Virus record (IMG/VR): IMGVR_UViG_3300012944_000057
Span: 1 to 25,466 of that record
Source: a virus
DNA: 25,466 nt
Strand: one strand, 5' to 3'
The notes beneath the pieces were generated by a model that had not been told where the DNA came from, did no database searches, and was given only the letters and a program-made list of their open reading frames with translations. Each line of letters opens with the position of its first letter. Position 1 is the first letter of the stretch. Positions 1 through 8,300 of the stretch are shown here, in pieces. Both the position numbers and the translations under genes were made by a program.

Positions 1-2361
1 AAAAGCATTCGTTCCATCGAACGTCGTCGTCGCCGACGTCGCCGAGTTGATCGTGATCCCGGAACCGCCGGAGAGCCACGTCCAGGCATAGGTATAGCCC
101 GGCGTGCCACCCGTTGCCGTGACGGTGACCGATCCCGAGGTGATCGTCTTCGGATCGGGCGGCGGCGGCCAGGCGTTCTTCGTGATGCTCGAGGGCGCCG
201 CGCTCCCGGCGAGCGCCGAGGTCACCGATGAGGCCTGCGCGGCGAGGCCGGTCACCGTCGGGAGCGGTGTGCTCTTCTGATTGCCGCGGGTCAGGCGGAT
301 CCAGTAATAGCGGGTCGTCGTGTCGGATTTGCTCAGGAAATACCCGAGCGCGTAGCCCTCCCAGACCTTCGTCGCGCTGATGAAGGGCGTCGACGAGGTG
401 TATTCGAAGAGCTCGATGAGCCCGAGCATCCGCCCGATCGTCGGCAACGACCAGCTGAAGAGGATGCCGTTCACCTGGCCGACCGCATCGAAGTCGCGCG
501 GGGAGTCTTCGGATTCGCCCGGCGATTCGGTATTGGAACTCGCACCGTTCGTCGAGCCCGTCGGCTCCCAGTCCGAATACGGGCCGGCGGCGCTTCGCGC
601 CCGGATCCAGTAGTAGCGCAGGCCACCGAGGGCGATCTGATGGAAGAAGCCAGAGCCCTGCACCTCCCCGACGAGCACGGCGTTCGTCCGGTTGTTGTCG
701 AGGCTCGCCCAGACCTCGATCGCGAAGTAAGAACCAGATACGGGCGGCGACCAGGTGAGGGAGTTCCCGCCGTTCGTGCGGCTTGCGACAAGGTTCGTCG
801 GCGCGTCGGGCAGCTCGGTCGTGAAGACATCCGTCGCGCTCGTACCGGTCACATAGTCGGCCGTCACCATATCGGCCCACACGCCAGAATCTTCTCGCTT
901 CGCCGTGATCGTGACGCGGCCGGCTTCCGCGTTAAACTCGAACTGACGTTCGAGACACTTGAAGATGCGCTGGTTCCAGCCCCACCGCGTATGGGTGAGC
1001 GTGAAGTTCTCGTACTTCGCGATCTTTAGAAGATTCAACGCACCGACGAGCTTCACCGTGCGCATCATCCGGGACTTGCGCAGTTCGATTTCAGCAAGGC
1101 GCTGCGCTTGGTACTGCTCGGTCACGCCATCGAGCGTGATCTCGCGTGGCAATTGCTCGCCGCCGTCTTGTGTCTCGTAACCAGAGTCAGTGCGCAGCGG
1201 CGTCGTCTGCTCGATGTAACCCTTGCTGTCATCGATGAACGTAGCGGCTACGGCGTTGTAGCGGTCATCGTGCGTATCGGTGTCCTGCACCTCGATAGCG
1301 CCGTAGAGGTCATCCTGCGTCAGCGCGTGGATCGGTGCGTCATAGGCGCCCGCCCAGATGCGCCATTGCCCGTGCTCGGTCGTTGCGGCGCCCGCCATTG
1401 ATGCGAGGATCTTCGTCAGGATGTCCCCGCGAGTCTCGCCGCAGCTCACTTCCACGTTGCAGGTGTAACGCTTGTTGCTGCCGCCAGAGGGCACGACGTT
1501 GCCGCCACTCAGCACTTGATCGCAGATCGTCGCGGCCGCAGCGAAGTACGAATCAACGATGCGCGCATCGGGTTCCTTGAGCCCGTACTTGATCATGCGC
1601 GTCGATTGATCGTTGACAACGCTGCCGCCCGTCAGGAACCAGCGCGCGTGAAGCGATGGATTACGCGAAAACACCCACGTCGATGGATTGGCCATCCGCT
1701 GGGTGCCGCTTCCGCCATTGGTCGAGTCCGCGCGCGGGTCATAAACGAGCGCACCGTCGACCAGGGAGGTCACGTTTTGCGGAGCCCCGCTATCGTAAAC
1801 TTTATCGTCGCGCGACATCTTCACGACGATGTAGGCGCAGCCGCTTAGCTTGTGATTGCTCGTCCACTTCGTGGCGAAGGCCGTATCGACATTGGTATCG
1901 GCGGCTTGCGCGCCTGTGCCGAGGTGCTTGTAGATCGAGAGTTTGCCAGCGAATTTGCCAGCCGTGACGGCGCCACCGCCGGCCGCGCCGGCGTTGATAT
2001 CAGCGTTCGACACGAACTCGTTCCCCATCCAGATGTTCGTGATCGCGCTCACCTGATGGCCGGCAACGACAATCACGTACCAGAGGACATCGAGCTTGCT
2101 GCCGCCCGTGCTCGACACATCGAAGAACGCGAACACGCCACCCACCCGCCGCGTCCCCAATACGATTCGCCGGTATTCGATCGGGCCGCGAATCGAGACG
2201 TTGATAGGCGGCACGTCGGGACGCCGCACCAGTTTCTTGGTAAGAGCGCCGAGCGCGACGTTGATCAGGATGGTCTGAACGAGCTGCGCCGCGATCAACG
2301 CGCCTGATGCGCTCGCGCCAAAGTAGGTTACTAAGAATTGAGCGATGGCTGCCTGCGGCAT
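1..2361 (-). CDS. J-like tail tip / host-specificity protein, C-terminus beyond the left edge
   Basis: The open frame runs from ATG at 2361 to the left edge (787 codons, no stop), so the C-terminus is missing. The upstream stop is one base away (TGA C ATG). The N-terminus has a hydrophobic, Ala-rich stretch (residues about 5-42), as in tail-tip hub proteins that follow an NlpC/P60-like gene. Residues about 60-510 resemble the phage-tail_3/J hub region. From about 513 (PDAPTNLVASR) there is a fibronectin type III-like domain with the closing motif YYWIRARSAAG, then a second at about 620-690 (YYWIRLTRG). A Pro-rich linker and an Ig/PKD-like start (VTVTATGGTPGYTYAW, from about 733) follow. The presumed role is to form the tail tip and carry host-range modules toward the C-terminus. 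The family call rests on motifs and position at the end of the tail genes. Domain limits are approximate. Confidence 0.85.
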   Translation of the reverse strand, partial: MPQAAIAQFLVTYFGASASGALIAAQLVQTILINVALGALTKKLVRRPDVPPINVSIRGPIEYRRIVLGTRRVGGVFAFFDVSSTGGSKLDVLWYVIVVAGHQVSAITNIWMGNEFVSNADINAGAAGGGAVTAGKFAGKLSIYKHLGTGAQAADTNVDTAFATKWTSNHKLSGCAYIVVKMSRDDKVYDSGAPQNVTSLVDGALVYDPRADSTNGGSGTQRMANPSTWVFSRNPSLHARWFLTGGSVVNDQSTRMIKYGLKEPDARIVDSYFAAAATICDQVLSGGNVVPSGGSNKRYTCNVEVSCGETRGDILTKILASMAGAATTEHGQWRIWAGAYDAPIHALTQDDLYGAIEVQDTDTHDDRYNAVAATFIDDSKGYIEQTTPLRTDSGYETQDGGEQLPREITLDGVTEQYQAQRLAEIELRKSRMMRTVKLVGALNLLKIAKYENFTLTHTRWGWNQRIFKCLERQFEFNAEAGRVTITAKREDSGVWADMVTADYVTGTSATDVFTTELPDAPTNLVASRTNGGNSLTWSPPVSGSYFAIEVWASLDNNRTNAVLVGEVQGSGFFHQIALGGLRYYWIRARSAAGPYSDWEPTGSTNGASSNTESPGESEDSPRDFDAVGQVNGILFSWSLPTIGRMLGLIELFEYTSSTPFISATKVWEGYALGYFLSKSDTTTRYYWIRLTRGNQKSTPLPTVTGLAAQASSVTSALAGSAAPSSITKNAWPPPPDPKTITSGSVTVTATGGTPGYTYAWTWLSGGSGITINSATSATTTFDGTNAF

Positions 2362-2362
2362 G

Positions 2363-2761
2363 TCAGAGGTCCCACGCGGCAGTTGCGACCGACAGATCGC
2401 GAAAGCGCAGGCCCTTCGGGCTCGGTGCACAGATGTTCGCGCCCAAGCAAATGCCAGCAGCGAGACCGTCACCGAAGTCGGCGGCAATCACGTCGCCCAC
2501 GCAGGCTAGCAGCGGCGCCTTGGGCTCGCCGAAGACAGAGGTAAGAAGCCCAGCCATTCCACCGTGCGCCGCAAGGATGGCCTCAGCTGCTTCCCGCGAC
2601 TCATACGCCGGAAACTCCTTGCGGTAGTCCGTGCCCGTCATGGCAAGCACGGCCTCGCCGACGAACTGACAGCAGTCGGAATCGGAATAGCTAAACGGTC
2701 GCGACAGCCATGCGTGAACGACAGCAGCAAGCGTTGTGTGCCAGTCCGGAACGCGGCCCAC
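2363..2761 (-). CDS. DUF6950-like tail-tip protein with NlpC/P60-like Cys motif
   Basis: I place the start at GTG 2761, giving 132 residues. The GTG shares its G with the TAG stop of the gene before (TAGTGG), and a GGTGGCG stretch lies just upstream. The longer reading from 2833 would overlap that gene by 73 bases and adds a peptide that looks out of frame. Residues 23-37 (FSYSDSDCCQFVGEA) look like the DC-x-x-F motif around the catalytic Cys of NlpC/P60 peptidases. The end (GDVIAADFGDG, then SPKGLRFRDLSVATAAW) matches my memory of DUF6950 phage proteins found just before the tip protein. In lambda this position is held by gpK, a peptidoglycan hydrolase of the tail. I see no clear catalytic His in the expected place, so activity is uncertain; it may be a structural relic. 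Confidence 0.72.
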   Translation of the reverse strand: MGRVPDWHTTLAAVVHAWLSRPFSYSDSDCCQFVGEAVLAMTGTDYRKEFPAYESREAAEAILAAHGGMAGLLTSVFGEPKAPLLACVGDVIAADFGDGLAAGICLGANICAPSPKGLRFRDLSVATAAWDL

Positions 2762-3378
2762 TAGTCGCCACCGTAGATCGGAATGGGTCGTGCGCCGTGC
2801 CTGATTCCAATGATCGCGCGCGTGCCGCCCCAAAAGAAGTCCTTGGACTCCTGCGCCGGCAACTGATCAAAACCCAGGTCGCCAGGGAAGAATTGCTGCT
2901 GATGCTCGTTGTTATATCGCCAGCCGTCCGTGCGTTGCAGCCATACGCTGCGATGCTCACAGTTCACGTCGATGACGGGCTCTTCGCCGTCGACACGACG
3001 CATGGCGTCCATGCGCCCTTCCCAATTGATCTCTGGAGCCGCGATCAGCGCGTGCGTGTCGGGATTCAGGAAGCCGAAATACTCTGTGACATCGCGGCCG
3101 AAGCTCGCATCAATATCAGTCTCAGGCACGATGGCCGGGTCGACACCAGAGAGGCGAAAGGTTTTGGTCTCGCCAATGAGACGTATCGATTCGGACGGGG
3201 TTGAAATACTGCCAAGTTCGCCGGTGCCCGTGTACGTGAAGCCGCCGAAGGTGAGATCACCGATGCCCGACCAGTAGCGCGAGATGCCTGACGCAAAGTC
3301 GAAAGCGGCAGCGACGAACATGAGCACGTGCTCTTTCGCCGCCTCGGTCTCGTTCGGGCTCTGCGCGAACCAGGTCAT
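2761..3378 (-). CDS. Tail-tip assembly protein (unnamed family)
   Basis: It encodes 205 residues and starts at ATG 3378, which overlaps the previous stop as ATGA. The N-terminal half is beta-rich: FAAAFDFASG, then WSGIGDLTFGGFTYTGTGELGSIS, then a segment rich in Glu and Thr (IRLIGETKTFRLSGVD). The middle has Asp- and Glu-rich strands (INWEGRMDAM, then VDGEEPVIDVNCEHRSVWL). It ends with a Phe/Gly motif (QQQFFPGDLGFDQLPAQ ... FFWGG) that I recall from uncharacterised tail-tip proteins near NlpC-like genes. It sits where lambda L and related baseplate-hub genes lie, so I infer a structural tail-tip role. No enzymatic motif is visible. The product and exact family are inference; the reading frame is certain. 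Confidence 0.78.
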   Translation of the reverse strand: MTWFAQSPNETEAAKEHVLMFVAAAFDFASGISRYWSGIGDLTFGGFTYTGTGELGSISTPSESIRLIGETKTFRLSGVDPAIVPETDIDASFGRDVTEYFGFLNPDTHALIAAPEINWEGRMDAMRRVDGEEPVIDVNCEHRSVWLQRTDGWRYNNEHQQQFFPGDLGFDQLPAQESKDFFWGGTRAIIGIRHGARPIPIYGGD

Positions 3379-3587
3379 GCGAGCGCCTCGACGTGCTCGA
3401 TTACCTCACCGTCTTCCAGCACGGCGTAACCGCAGCGATCGGCGTCCAGCAAGGCGTGCGCGCTCTTCACGCGATAACGCAGCGCCCAGCGCCATGAGCC
3501 ATGCCAGCGCGCAAGGATTTCGTCCGAATCAATCTTCTTCGACCAGCGCGTCTTCGGGCCGGCGTAGTAGATGACGGCCTCGAACAT
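3375..3587 (-). CDS. Small tail-module protein of unknown function
   Basis: It encodes 70 residues beginning MFEAVIYYAGPKTRW. I chose ATG 3587 because it forms a TGATG overlap with the preceding stop. The extension to 3650 is an Arg-rich peptide that reads through the preceding gene. The small protein is rich in aromatic residues and Arg (WHGSWRWALRYRVKSAH), ends in an acidic tail (LEDGEVIEHVEALA), and has no membrane segment or metal motif. Its stop overlaps the next start as ATGA, so it is translated together with the tail-tip genes on both sides. It may be an assembly helper. I do not recognise a family. Confidence 0.68.
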   Translation of the reverse strand: MFEAVIYYAGPKTRWSKKIDSDEILARWHGSWRWALRYRVKSAHALLDADRCGYAVLEDGEVIEHVEALA

Positions 3588-5242
3588 CAGTTCGCCGCCT
3601 CTTCGAACTCCATGGACGCGCGCACGAGGACGCCGGGCTCGCTGTCCCAATTGACGGGGCCGCCGCCGGCATAGAGGAATCGCCCCATCGGCTTATTCAG
3701 CATGATCGGCGCGCCGTCCGCCGGCGCTGCGCGAAGCGCGGGCTCGAACTGGAAGTAACCCTTGCCGGCGGCGTCGAGATTGCAAGGGCGCACCGCGCGC
3801 ACGAGTTGCGAGTAGTTCGGCAAGATGATCTCGGCCAGGTCTCCTTCCGCGATCGCGTTAGCGAGCGCGCCCTCGGTCGGCGTGCGACCGCCCTGCACGT
3901 AGAGTGCAGAGCCTGATTGGCTAGCAGCGGCGACCGCCGCGGAAGTCGTGAAGGTGTAGCGCGTAGGCACGGATGCTAGCTTGAGATTCGCTCCCCAAAC
4001 GATGATGTTCGAAGCGCCGTCGCCTGCGTAGGTGGTCGTGGTACCGACGCTTTGCTGCATGATGATGCGAACCCCTAAGCTCGTCGCCGCGTTCGTCTTG
4101 CGCCCGATGATCCAGACGAAAACGAATGATGAGAACTTCATCGAGTAGCAACGGATGTTTGACCAATTTGCACCGTTGATAGTCAAGTTAGAGTTCGCGC
4201 CGGTCGTTAGATCGATGCTGGCAAAAATGTTGGACGCGCCAGTGTTCTCTATGATCGAAACACCGGCCGCGTGTCGTGAGCCGTCTCGCAGGACGACGCC
4301 GAAACAATAATCCGCCGCTGCACTCGATACCGTTACGATTTGTTCGCGAAAATGAGTGCTGTTGCTGGAATTCTCCTGCAACTGATCCATCGTGATGGTG
4401 CCATCCGGCGCCGTGGTGGTGTTGCCAGTCACGGTGGAAAGCCCGTTCGCCGTCAGTGAGCCCCAGGCCCCGGTGTTTTCGAACTCCTGCGAGCGCAGGA
4501 GAAGGTTTCCTCCGTTGTCGACCTGCAGACACCGCGACAGCGAGACGTAGGGACACTCGAAGTAGTCTCCGGTTTTTGCACCGGTCGCGCTCTCATCGAG
4601 GACGCTCACGCAGCCGGGGGAGGTCGCCGGGATAAAGCTATCGGTGCGCAGGCCGTAGGACGTCGTGATGGGCCCGATGAATACATCGACCAAGGTCTGC
4701 GCGGTTCCCACACCGAGATTGAATCCGGTGGGATACGCGCCAAGTCCTTGCAGAAGCATCGCGCGCACGGCATAGGCGGTGTAAGGGCTCAGTGTCGGCG
4801 CTGATCCTGTGTTCTGATCGATCGCCGGGCTCGATCCGACGCCCGAGACCCGCGTCGCGCGGACGGTGCGATTCGCTACGCTGAGCGTCGTCTGCGTTCC
4901 CGAGACCCATCCCGTCAATCCGTTGCTGAAGTCGCCGTTCGTGACGAGCTCGTTTGCCGGGAATGTGCCGTTACGGTTGTAGGCCGGGTCCGTCATCCAC
5001 AGCCGATTTTGACGCCCGCGAATGCGCGCGAGCAAAGCGAGCAGCACCGCCTGTTTCATCTCCGAGTCCGCGTTCGTCGTGATCGTCGGCGTGAAATCGA
5101 TGGAGGCACTGAACCGATCACCGCCGCGAGACGCCGTCTTAGCGGCGCCCGTGTACATGCCGCGGGAGACGCCCGTCGAATCGATGTAGCCCATCCTGGC
5201 TCGCGCGATGTTGAGCCAGGGCGGAAGGAAGAGATCGGTCAT
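3587..5242 (-). CDS. Tail-tip protein with two carbohydrate-binding-like inserts
   Basis: It encodes 551 residues; ATG 5242 overlaps the tape measure stop (ATGA). Residues 1-95 (start MTDLFLPPWLNIARAR, then RQNRLWMTDPAYNRNG) and 440-551 (RAVRPCNLDAAGKGYFQFEP ... FEEAAN) look like one tail-structural core, possibly distal-tail-like. Two modules interrupt it. Residues about 97-240 open with LVTNGDFSNGLTGW, the usual opening of CBM4/9-like jelly rolls. Residues about 246-433 open with NLLLRSQEFENTGAW and close with DGASNIIVWGANL ... TRYTFTT, a pattern common in phage adhesion modules. The likely role is to link the tail end to the tip and bind surface sugars. The second module is less GC-rich: 125 of 240 bases in 4141-4380, 52%, compared with 75 of 120 in 5281-5400. 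This suggests separate acquisition. Confidence 0.78.
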   Translation of the reverse strand: MTDLFLPPWLNIARARMGYIDSTGVSRGMYTGAAKTASRGGDRFSASIDFTPTITTNADSEMKQAVLLALLARIRGRQNRLWMTDPAYNRNGTFPANELVTNGDFSNGLTGWVSGTQTTLSVANRTVRATRVSGVGSSPAIDQNTGSAPTLSPYTAYAVRAMLLQGLGAYPTGFNLGVGTAQTLVDVFIGPITTSYGLRTDSFIPATSPGCVSVLDESATGAKTGDYFECPYVSLSRCLQVDNGGNLLLRSQEFENTGAWGSLTANGLSTVTGNTTTAPDGTITMDQLQENSSNSTHFREQIVTVSSAAADYCFGVVLRDGSRHAAGVSIIENTGASNIFASIDLTTGANSNLTINGANWSNIRCYSMKFSSFVFVWIIGRKTNAATSLGVRIIMQQSVGTTTTYAGDGASNIIVWGANLKLASVPTRYTFTTSAAVAAASQSGSALYVQGGRTPTEGALANAIAEGDLAEIILPNYSQLVRAVRPCNLDAAGKGYFQFEPALRAAPADGAPIMLNKPMGRFLYAGGGPVNWDSEPGVLVRASMEFEEAAN

Positions 5243-7050
5243 ACCGGGTATTTCTTGCGCCGAATGCCCGTGATAATGTCGGCCTTCAGGCTCTCATTGT
5301 TGCGCCGGAGGATCTCGGGCATCGCGGCCATCGCATCGAGCGTCGAGCCGCGCATGTCATTGTGCTGCGTGATGTAGATATTTCCGCCGCCAACACCGCC
5401 CGCCGGCGTGACATCGACGCGCTCGCCGCGCGTGAGGCTCATCGCGACGAGATTGCGATCGCGGCCGCTCGCCCCTCCCACCATGAAACTCGCGCCGCCA
5501 GCCGCAGCGCCGGCGTAGGTATAGCCCCCACTCGCTCCAGCGCCGGCGGCAGAGCCGAAGAGGCTCGCGAGGAACCCGCCGCTACCGCCAAAAAGACCGG
5601 ACAGCGAATCGACGAGCGAGTTGATCGCATTGAGCAGGGGCTTCTTCGTGAGCTCGGCGATGATGAATTGCACGAGCGATCGCACATTGAATTTGCCGGT
5701 GCGAAGCATGTCATCCAAGGCGTTGCCGAGCCCCTCCTTCAGTGTCTTCGCGAAGGAATCCATTTGCGCGGCTGCCGCTTGGGTCGCGCGGGCAAAGGTG
5801 TCCTGGTTGATCGCGCCATCGGCGAGGAGCTGGTTGAGGTGCGCGAGCGTGTCCTCGTAGGCCTCCGCCGGCGTGCGCAATGAGTCATAGAGCTCGCGCC
5901 CTTCGGCGAGCTCCTGATTGTGCTTGCGCTGCGCGTCTTCGATCTGCTGGATGACGTCGCGGTTGTGGATCTGGCTGAGCGTCACCTCTTTCACCGAGAC
6001 GTTGATCTCGCTCAGGCTCTCGGTGACGTCGGCCGCGTTCTTCTTCGCGGCGTCCGCAAAGCCAGGTGCTAGGAGTCCCTGGCCGCGTGTCGGCTGTCGG
6101 CCTTCGTCCGGCGTCGGATTCTGCAGCAGGTCGAGCTTTGCCTTGAGCTGATCGATCTCCGCGAAGATCTTCTCCTTCGCGCCAGGCGCGAGGATGCCGG
6201 CGCCGCGAGCGCCGCCGCCCGCGAGCGTGCGTTGCAGCCGAATGATCTGACTATTGACGTCCTCGATCTGCTGCTCGCGCTCGGTCGCGCCGCCGAGGCC
6301 CTTGCGGAGAGTATCGAAAAAGTATTCGAGGGCCGGAGTCGCCTTCGCGGCTAGCGTGCGCCAGAAGCCGAGCCAGCTAGCGTCGAGCTTCTTGATCGAG
6401 TCGTCGGCCTCACGCAATTTCTCGATGTCCTCGGCCGACAGGACCGCGCCGAGCTGCTCGGCTTCCTGGCGCATGGCGCGAATGCCACGCGACCCCTGCA
6501 GGAGAACTGGCAGGAGATCGGTGCCGGATCGCCCGAAGAGATCGACGGACGCCCGAGCGCGATCGGCCGGGTCCTTGAGCGCGGAGACGCTGTCGGCGAG
6601 CTTCTCGAATTGCTGGTCGGGAGAGAGTGCGATGAGGTCCTCGATCGTGAGACCGAGGGCGGCGAGGGTCTTGGTGTTCTCCTTGTTGCCGCTCGCGGCC
6701 TGGGAGACGAAGACCTGCATTTTCTTGAGGGCGGTGGAGAGGCTTTCGAGATCGATATCCCCCGCCTTCTTCGCGGCGAAGGAGAGTTCCTGGATCGCGG
6801 TCGTGCCGATTCCGGTCTTCTCGGCGGTCCGCGCGATCTGATCGCCAAACTTCGCGGCGGCTTCGAGTGAGGCGAGGAGTTCGTGCGCGAGAGCGCCGAC
6901 GGCGATGCCGCTGAGCGCGGTCGTGAAGGTCTTCTTGATCTTCTTCGCGGCGTTTTCCGACATGACAAACGCGCGGCCGAGGTCGGAGGAGAGCTTCGCG
7001 GTATTGGCGGCGAGCTCGATGACGAGGCTGCCGAGGGTGGCTGTGCTCAT
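5239..7050 (-). CDS. Tail tape measure protein
   Basis: It encodes 603 residues and starts at ATG 7050, overlapping the stop of the G-T chaperone frame as ATGA. It opens MSTATLGSLVIELAANTAKL and contains the typical tape measure segment TAEKTGIGTTAIQELSFAAKKAG. Long helical, Lys- and Glu-rich stretches follow, including about residues 260-305 and 335-400. A small-residue hydrophobic region lies near 458-520 (FLASLFGSAAGAGASGG). The C-terminal part (MVGGASGRDRNLVAMSLTRGERVDVTP ... IYITQHNDMRG) matches the lambda-type tape measure C-terminal domain. The protein spans the tail tube and sets its length. At the usual 0.15 nm per residue it would predict a tail near 90 nm. Position directly after the frameshifted chaperone pair supports the call. 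Confidence 0.95.
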   Translation of the reverse strand: MSTATLGSLVIELAANTAKLSSDLGRAFVMSENAAKKIKKTFTTALSGIAVGALAHELLASLEAAAKFGDQIARTAEKTGIGTTAIQELSFAAKKAGDIDLESLSTALKKMQVFVSQAASGNKENTKTLAALGLTIEDLIALSPDQQFEKLADSVSALKDPADRARASVDLFGRSGTDLLPVLLQGSRGIRAMRQEAEQLGAVLSAEDIEKLREADDSIKKLDASWLGFWRTLAAKATPALEYFFDTLRKGLGGATEREQQIEDVNSQIIRLQRTLAGGGARGAGILAPGAKEKIFAEIDQLKAKLDLLQNPTPDEGRQPTRGQGLLAPGFADAAKKNAADVTESLSEINVSVKEVTLSQIHNRDVIQQIEDAQRKHNQELAEGRELYDSLRTPAEAYEDTLAHLNQLLADGAINQDTFARATQAAAAQMDSFAKTLKEGLGNALDDMLRTGKFNVRSLVQFIIAELTKKPLLNAINSLVDSLSGLFGGSGGFLASLFGSAAGAGASGGYTYAGAAAGGASFMVGGASGRDRNLVAMSLTRGERVDVTPAGGVGGGNIYITQHNDMRGSTLDAMAAMPEILRRNNESLKADIITGIRRKKYPV

Positions 7051-7612
7051 GCGCCGAAGTAGCTTCGTAGTTGCGCGCTCGCCGCTTCAGGCGACCGCGC
7101 AGTTGTTTTATCTGGCATAGCAGTCTCGTCCGCCTGAATGTCGAAAAAGGCGAGGTACTCGGTGAGCTGAGCGCTCGTCATGCGCGCGAGCATCTCATCG
7201 ACCAGCATGCCCAGCCGTAGCGCGAGCGCGATGTAGATGCGCCGCTGCGGCCGGGCTAGGAGTTTCCCTTGGCGGTGTCCTCCTCATCCTTGCCGATTTT
7301 GTTGAGGCGCTTCGCAACTTCGACCAGGCGACCGAGTGCGACGCCATTCTTGTTGCCGAGCGCAGCAACGTCCGACATCGAGAAGAGGCGCGTGCCCTGC
7401 TCGTCGCAGATCGCGAAGCTCAGCAGCTTCGCGCGCAGGTTGTCCATGTTCGCCTTCCCGTTCTCGAGGACGGAGGCCTCCCAGGCATCGCGATCGGCGC
7501 CGGAGAAGACGCGAATATTGACCATCGCGGCCTCGCCCCATTCGGGCACGGCGACTTGCTCGATCTGAAGATCGGGCGCGGCTAGGATCTGCTCCCGGCT
7601 GAGTACGTGCAT
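7047..7612 (-). CDS. G-T tail chaperone fusion made by -1 frameshift
   Basis: Slippage on GGGAAAC (7268-7262) takes the ribosome past the TAG at 7256 into a -1 frame that stays open to TGA at 7047. The extension has 71 residues beginning LLARPQRRIYIALALRLGM and containing LTEYLAFFDIQ, the helix-aromatic pattern expected of a T domain. The fusion would total 188 residues. The T frame starts only with internal codons and has no ribosome binding site near its beginning. Its stop overlaps the tape measure start as ATGA, so fusion translation would couple to tape measure synthesis. In lambda the G-T ratio is a few percent and is essential for tail assembly; the ratio here is unknown. Confidence 0.85.
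7256..7612 (-). CDS. Tail assembly chaperone G
   Basis: It encodes 118 residues from ATG 7612, with an AAGGGG ribosome binding site upstream. The protein is mainly helical and contains VPEWGEAAMVNIRVFSGADRDAWEAS and LLSFAICDEQGTRLF, typical of siphophage tail assembly chaperones between the major tail and tape measure genes. Lambda gpG binds the tape measure and brings tail tube subunits to it. Near the end, codons AAG GGA AAC TCC TAG contain the heptamer GGGAAAC in the correct phase for -1 slippage, as in lambda G. The frame 0 product should be the abundant form. The family call rests on position, length, sequence pattern and the slip site together. Confidence 0.9.
   Translation of the reverse strand: MHVLSREQILAAPDLQIEQVAVPEWGEAAMVNIRVFSGADRDAWEASVLENGKANMDNLRAKLLSFAICDEQGTRLFSMSDVAALGNKNGVALGRLVEVAKRLNKIGKDEEDTAKGNS
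7262..7268 (-). other. -1 programmed frameshift slippery heptamer GGGAAAC
   Basis: Reading the minus strand, G GGA AAC sits in frame 0 of chaperone G, two codons before its stop. It differs from lambda's GGGAAAG only in the last base and fits X XXY YYZ. A short GC-rich stem (GCCG CAG CGGC) is possible a few bases downstream as a weak stimulator. Confidence 0.87.
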
Positions 7613-7649
7613 AGGGGCCCCTTTTGCATTGTTGTCGGTTCGATTGTGG

Positions 7650-8288
7650 TCAGGCGAAATAGGTGCGCTGCGCCTGCATCAGAAGATCGACGCTCGCGCG
7701 CCAGGCTTCGTTTTGGGGCGCCGTGATTTTGAAATTCTTGGCGAAGGCGTTGCAGCAGGCGACCTTCGCGTTCGGATCGGTGAAGGAGAAACCCTTCGCG
7801 GCCTGCGCCTCGTTCATGGTCCGGATCGCGGCCTGGCCGGTGTCGGTGTTATCGAGCACGAGCTCGAGTGAGATGCCGCCCGGATCGGGAAGTCCCTGCA
7901 GCTTCTCCTTCGCGACCGAGAGGAGGTGCGTGACGTCGATGTCATCGGCGGCGCCATCGAACATGCTCGGAATGCCCGAGCACAGGCCGAGCGCCGTCAT
8001 CGTGAGCTTGAAGGAATCGCCGCCCGAGGTGTACGGCGTATATCCGGTCCCGTCGACGCCCTTCAGCTCGAACGTATTCGTCACCGGATTCGCGACGACG
8101 AAGACCCGGTTATTGAGCTGCACCATGCCGCCGATGTTCGCGAGGCGGACGATGTCGCCGGCCGAGTAGCCGTGCGCCGTCGCGGTAACGACCGGCGGGC
8201 TCGCCGCAGTGAGGCCGGTGATCGCTTTCGTCGCGGCGGCGGCCGTCTCGACTTTCACCTGGGTACCTTGGGTCTTTGTCGCGGGCAT
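7650..8288 (-). CDS. Major tail (tube) protein with E1-FCCH-like insert
   Basis: It encodes 212 residues and starts at ATG 8288 behind AGGAG. The start MPATKTQGTQVKVETAAA and the later stretch DITHLL-type core (ADDIDVTHLLSVAKEKLQGLPDPGGISLEL split around residues 115-145) are typical of siphophage tube proteins. Residues about 25-90 (VTATAHGYSAGDIVRLANIG ... FVVANPVTNTFELKGVDGTGY) resemble the small beta domain that databases name after the ubiquitin-activating E1 FCCH region, common in phage structural proteins. Such an insert would probably project from the tube surface. The tube polymerises around the tape measure under control of the chaperones encoded next. Position between the tail terminator gene and chaperone G supports the call. 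Confidence 0.88.
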   Translation of the reverse strand: MPATKTQGTQVKVETAAAATKAITGLTAASPPVVTATAHGYSAGDIVRLANIGGMVQLNNRVFVVANPVTNTFELKGVDGTGYTPYTSGGDSFKLTMTALGLCSGIPSMFDGAADDIDVTHLLSVAKEKLQGLPDPGGISLELVLDNTDTGQAAIRTMNEAQAAKGFSFTDPNAKVACCNAFAKNFKITAPQNEAWRASVDLLMQAQRTYFA

Positions 8289-8300
8289 GGGCGATCGCTC

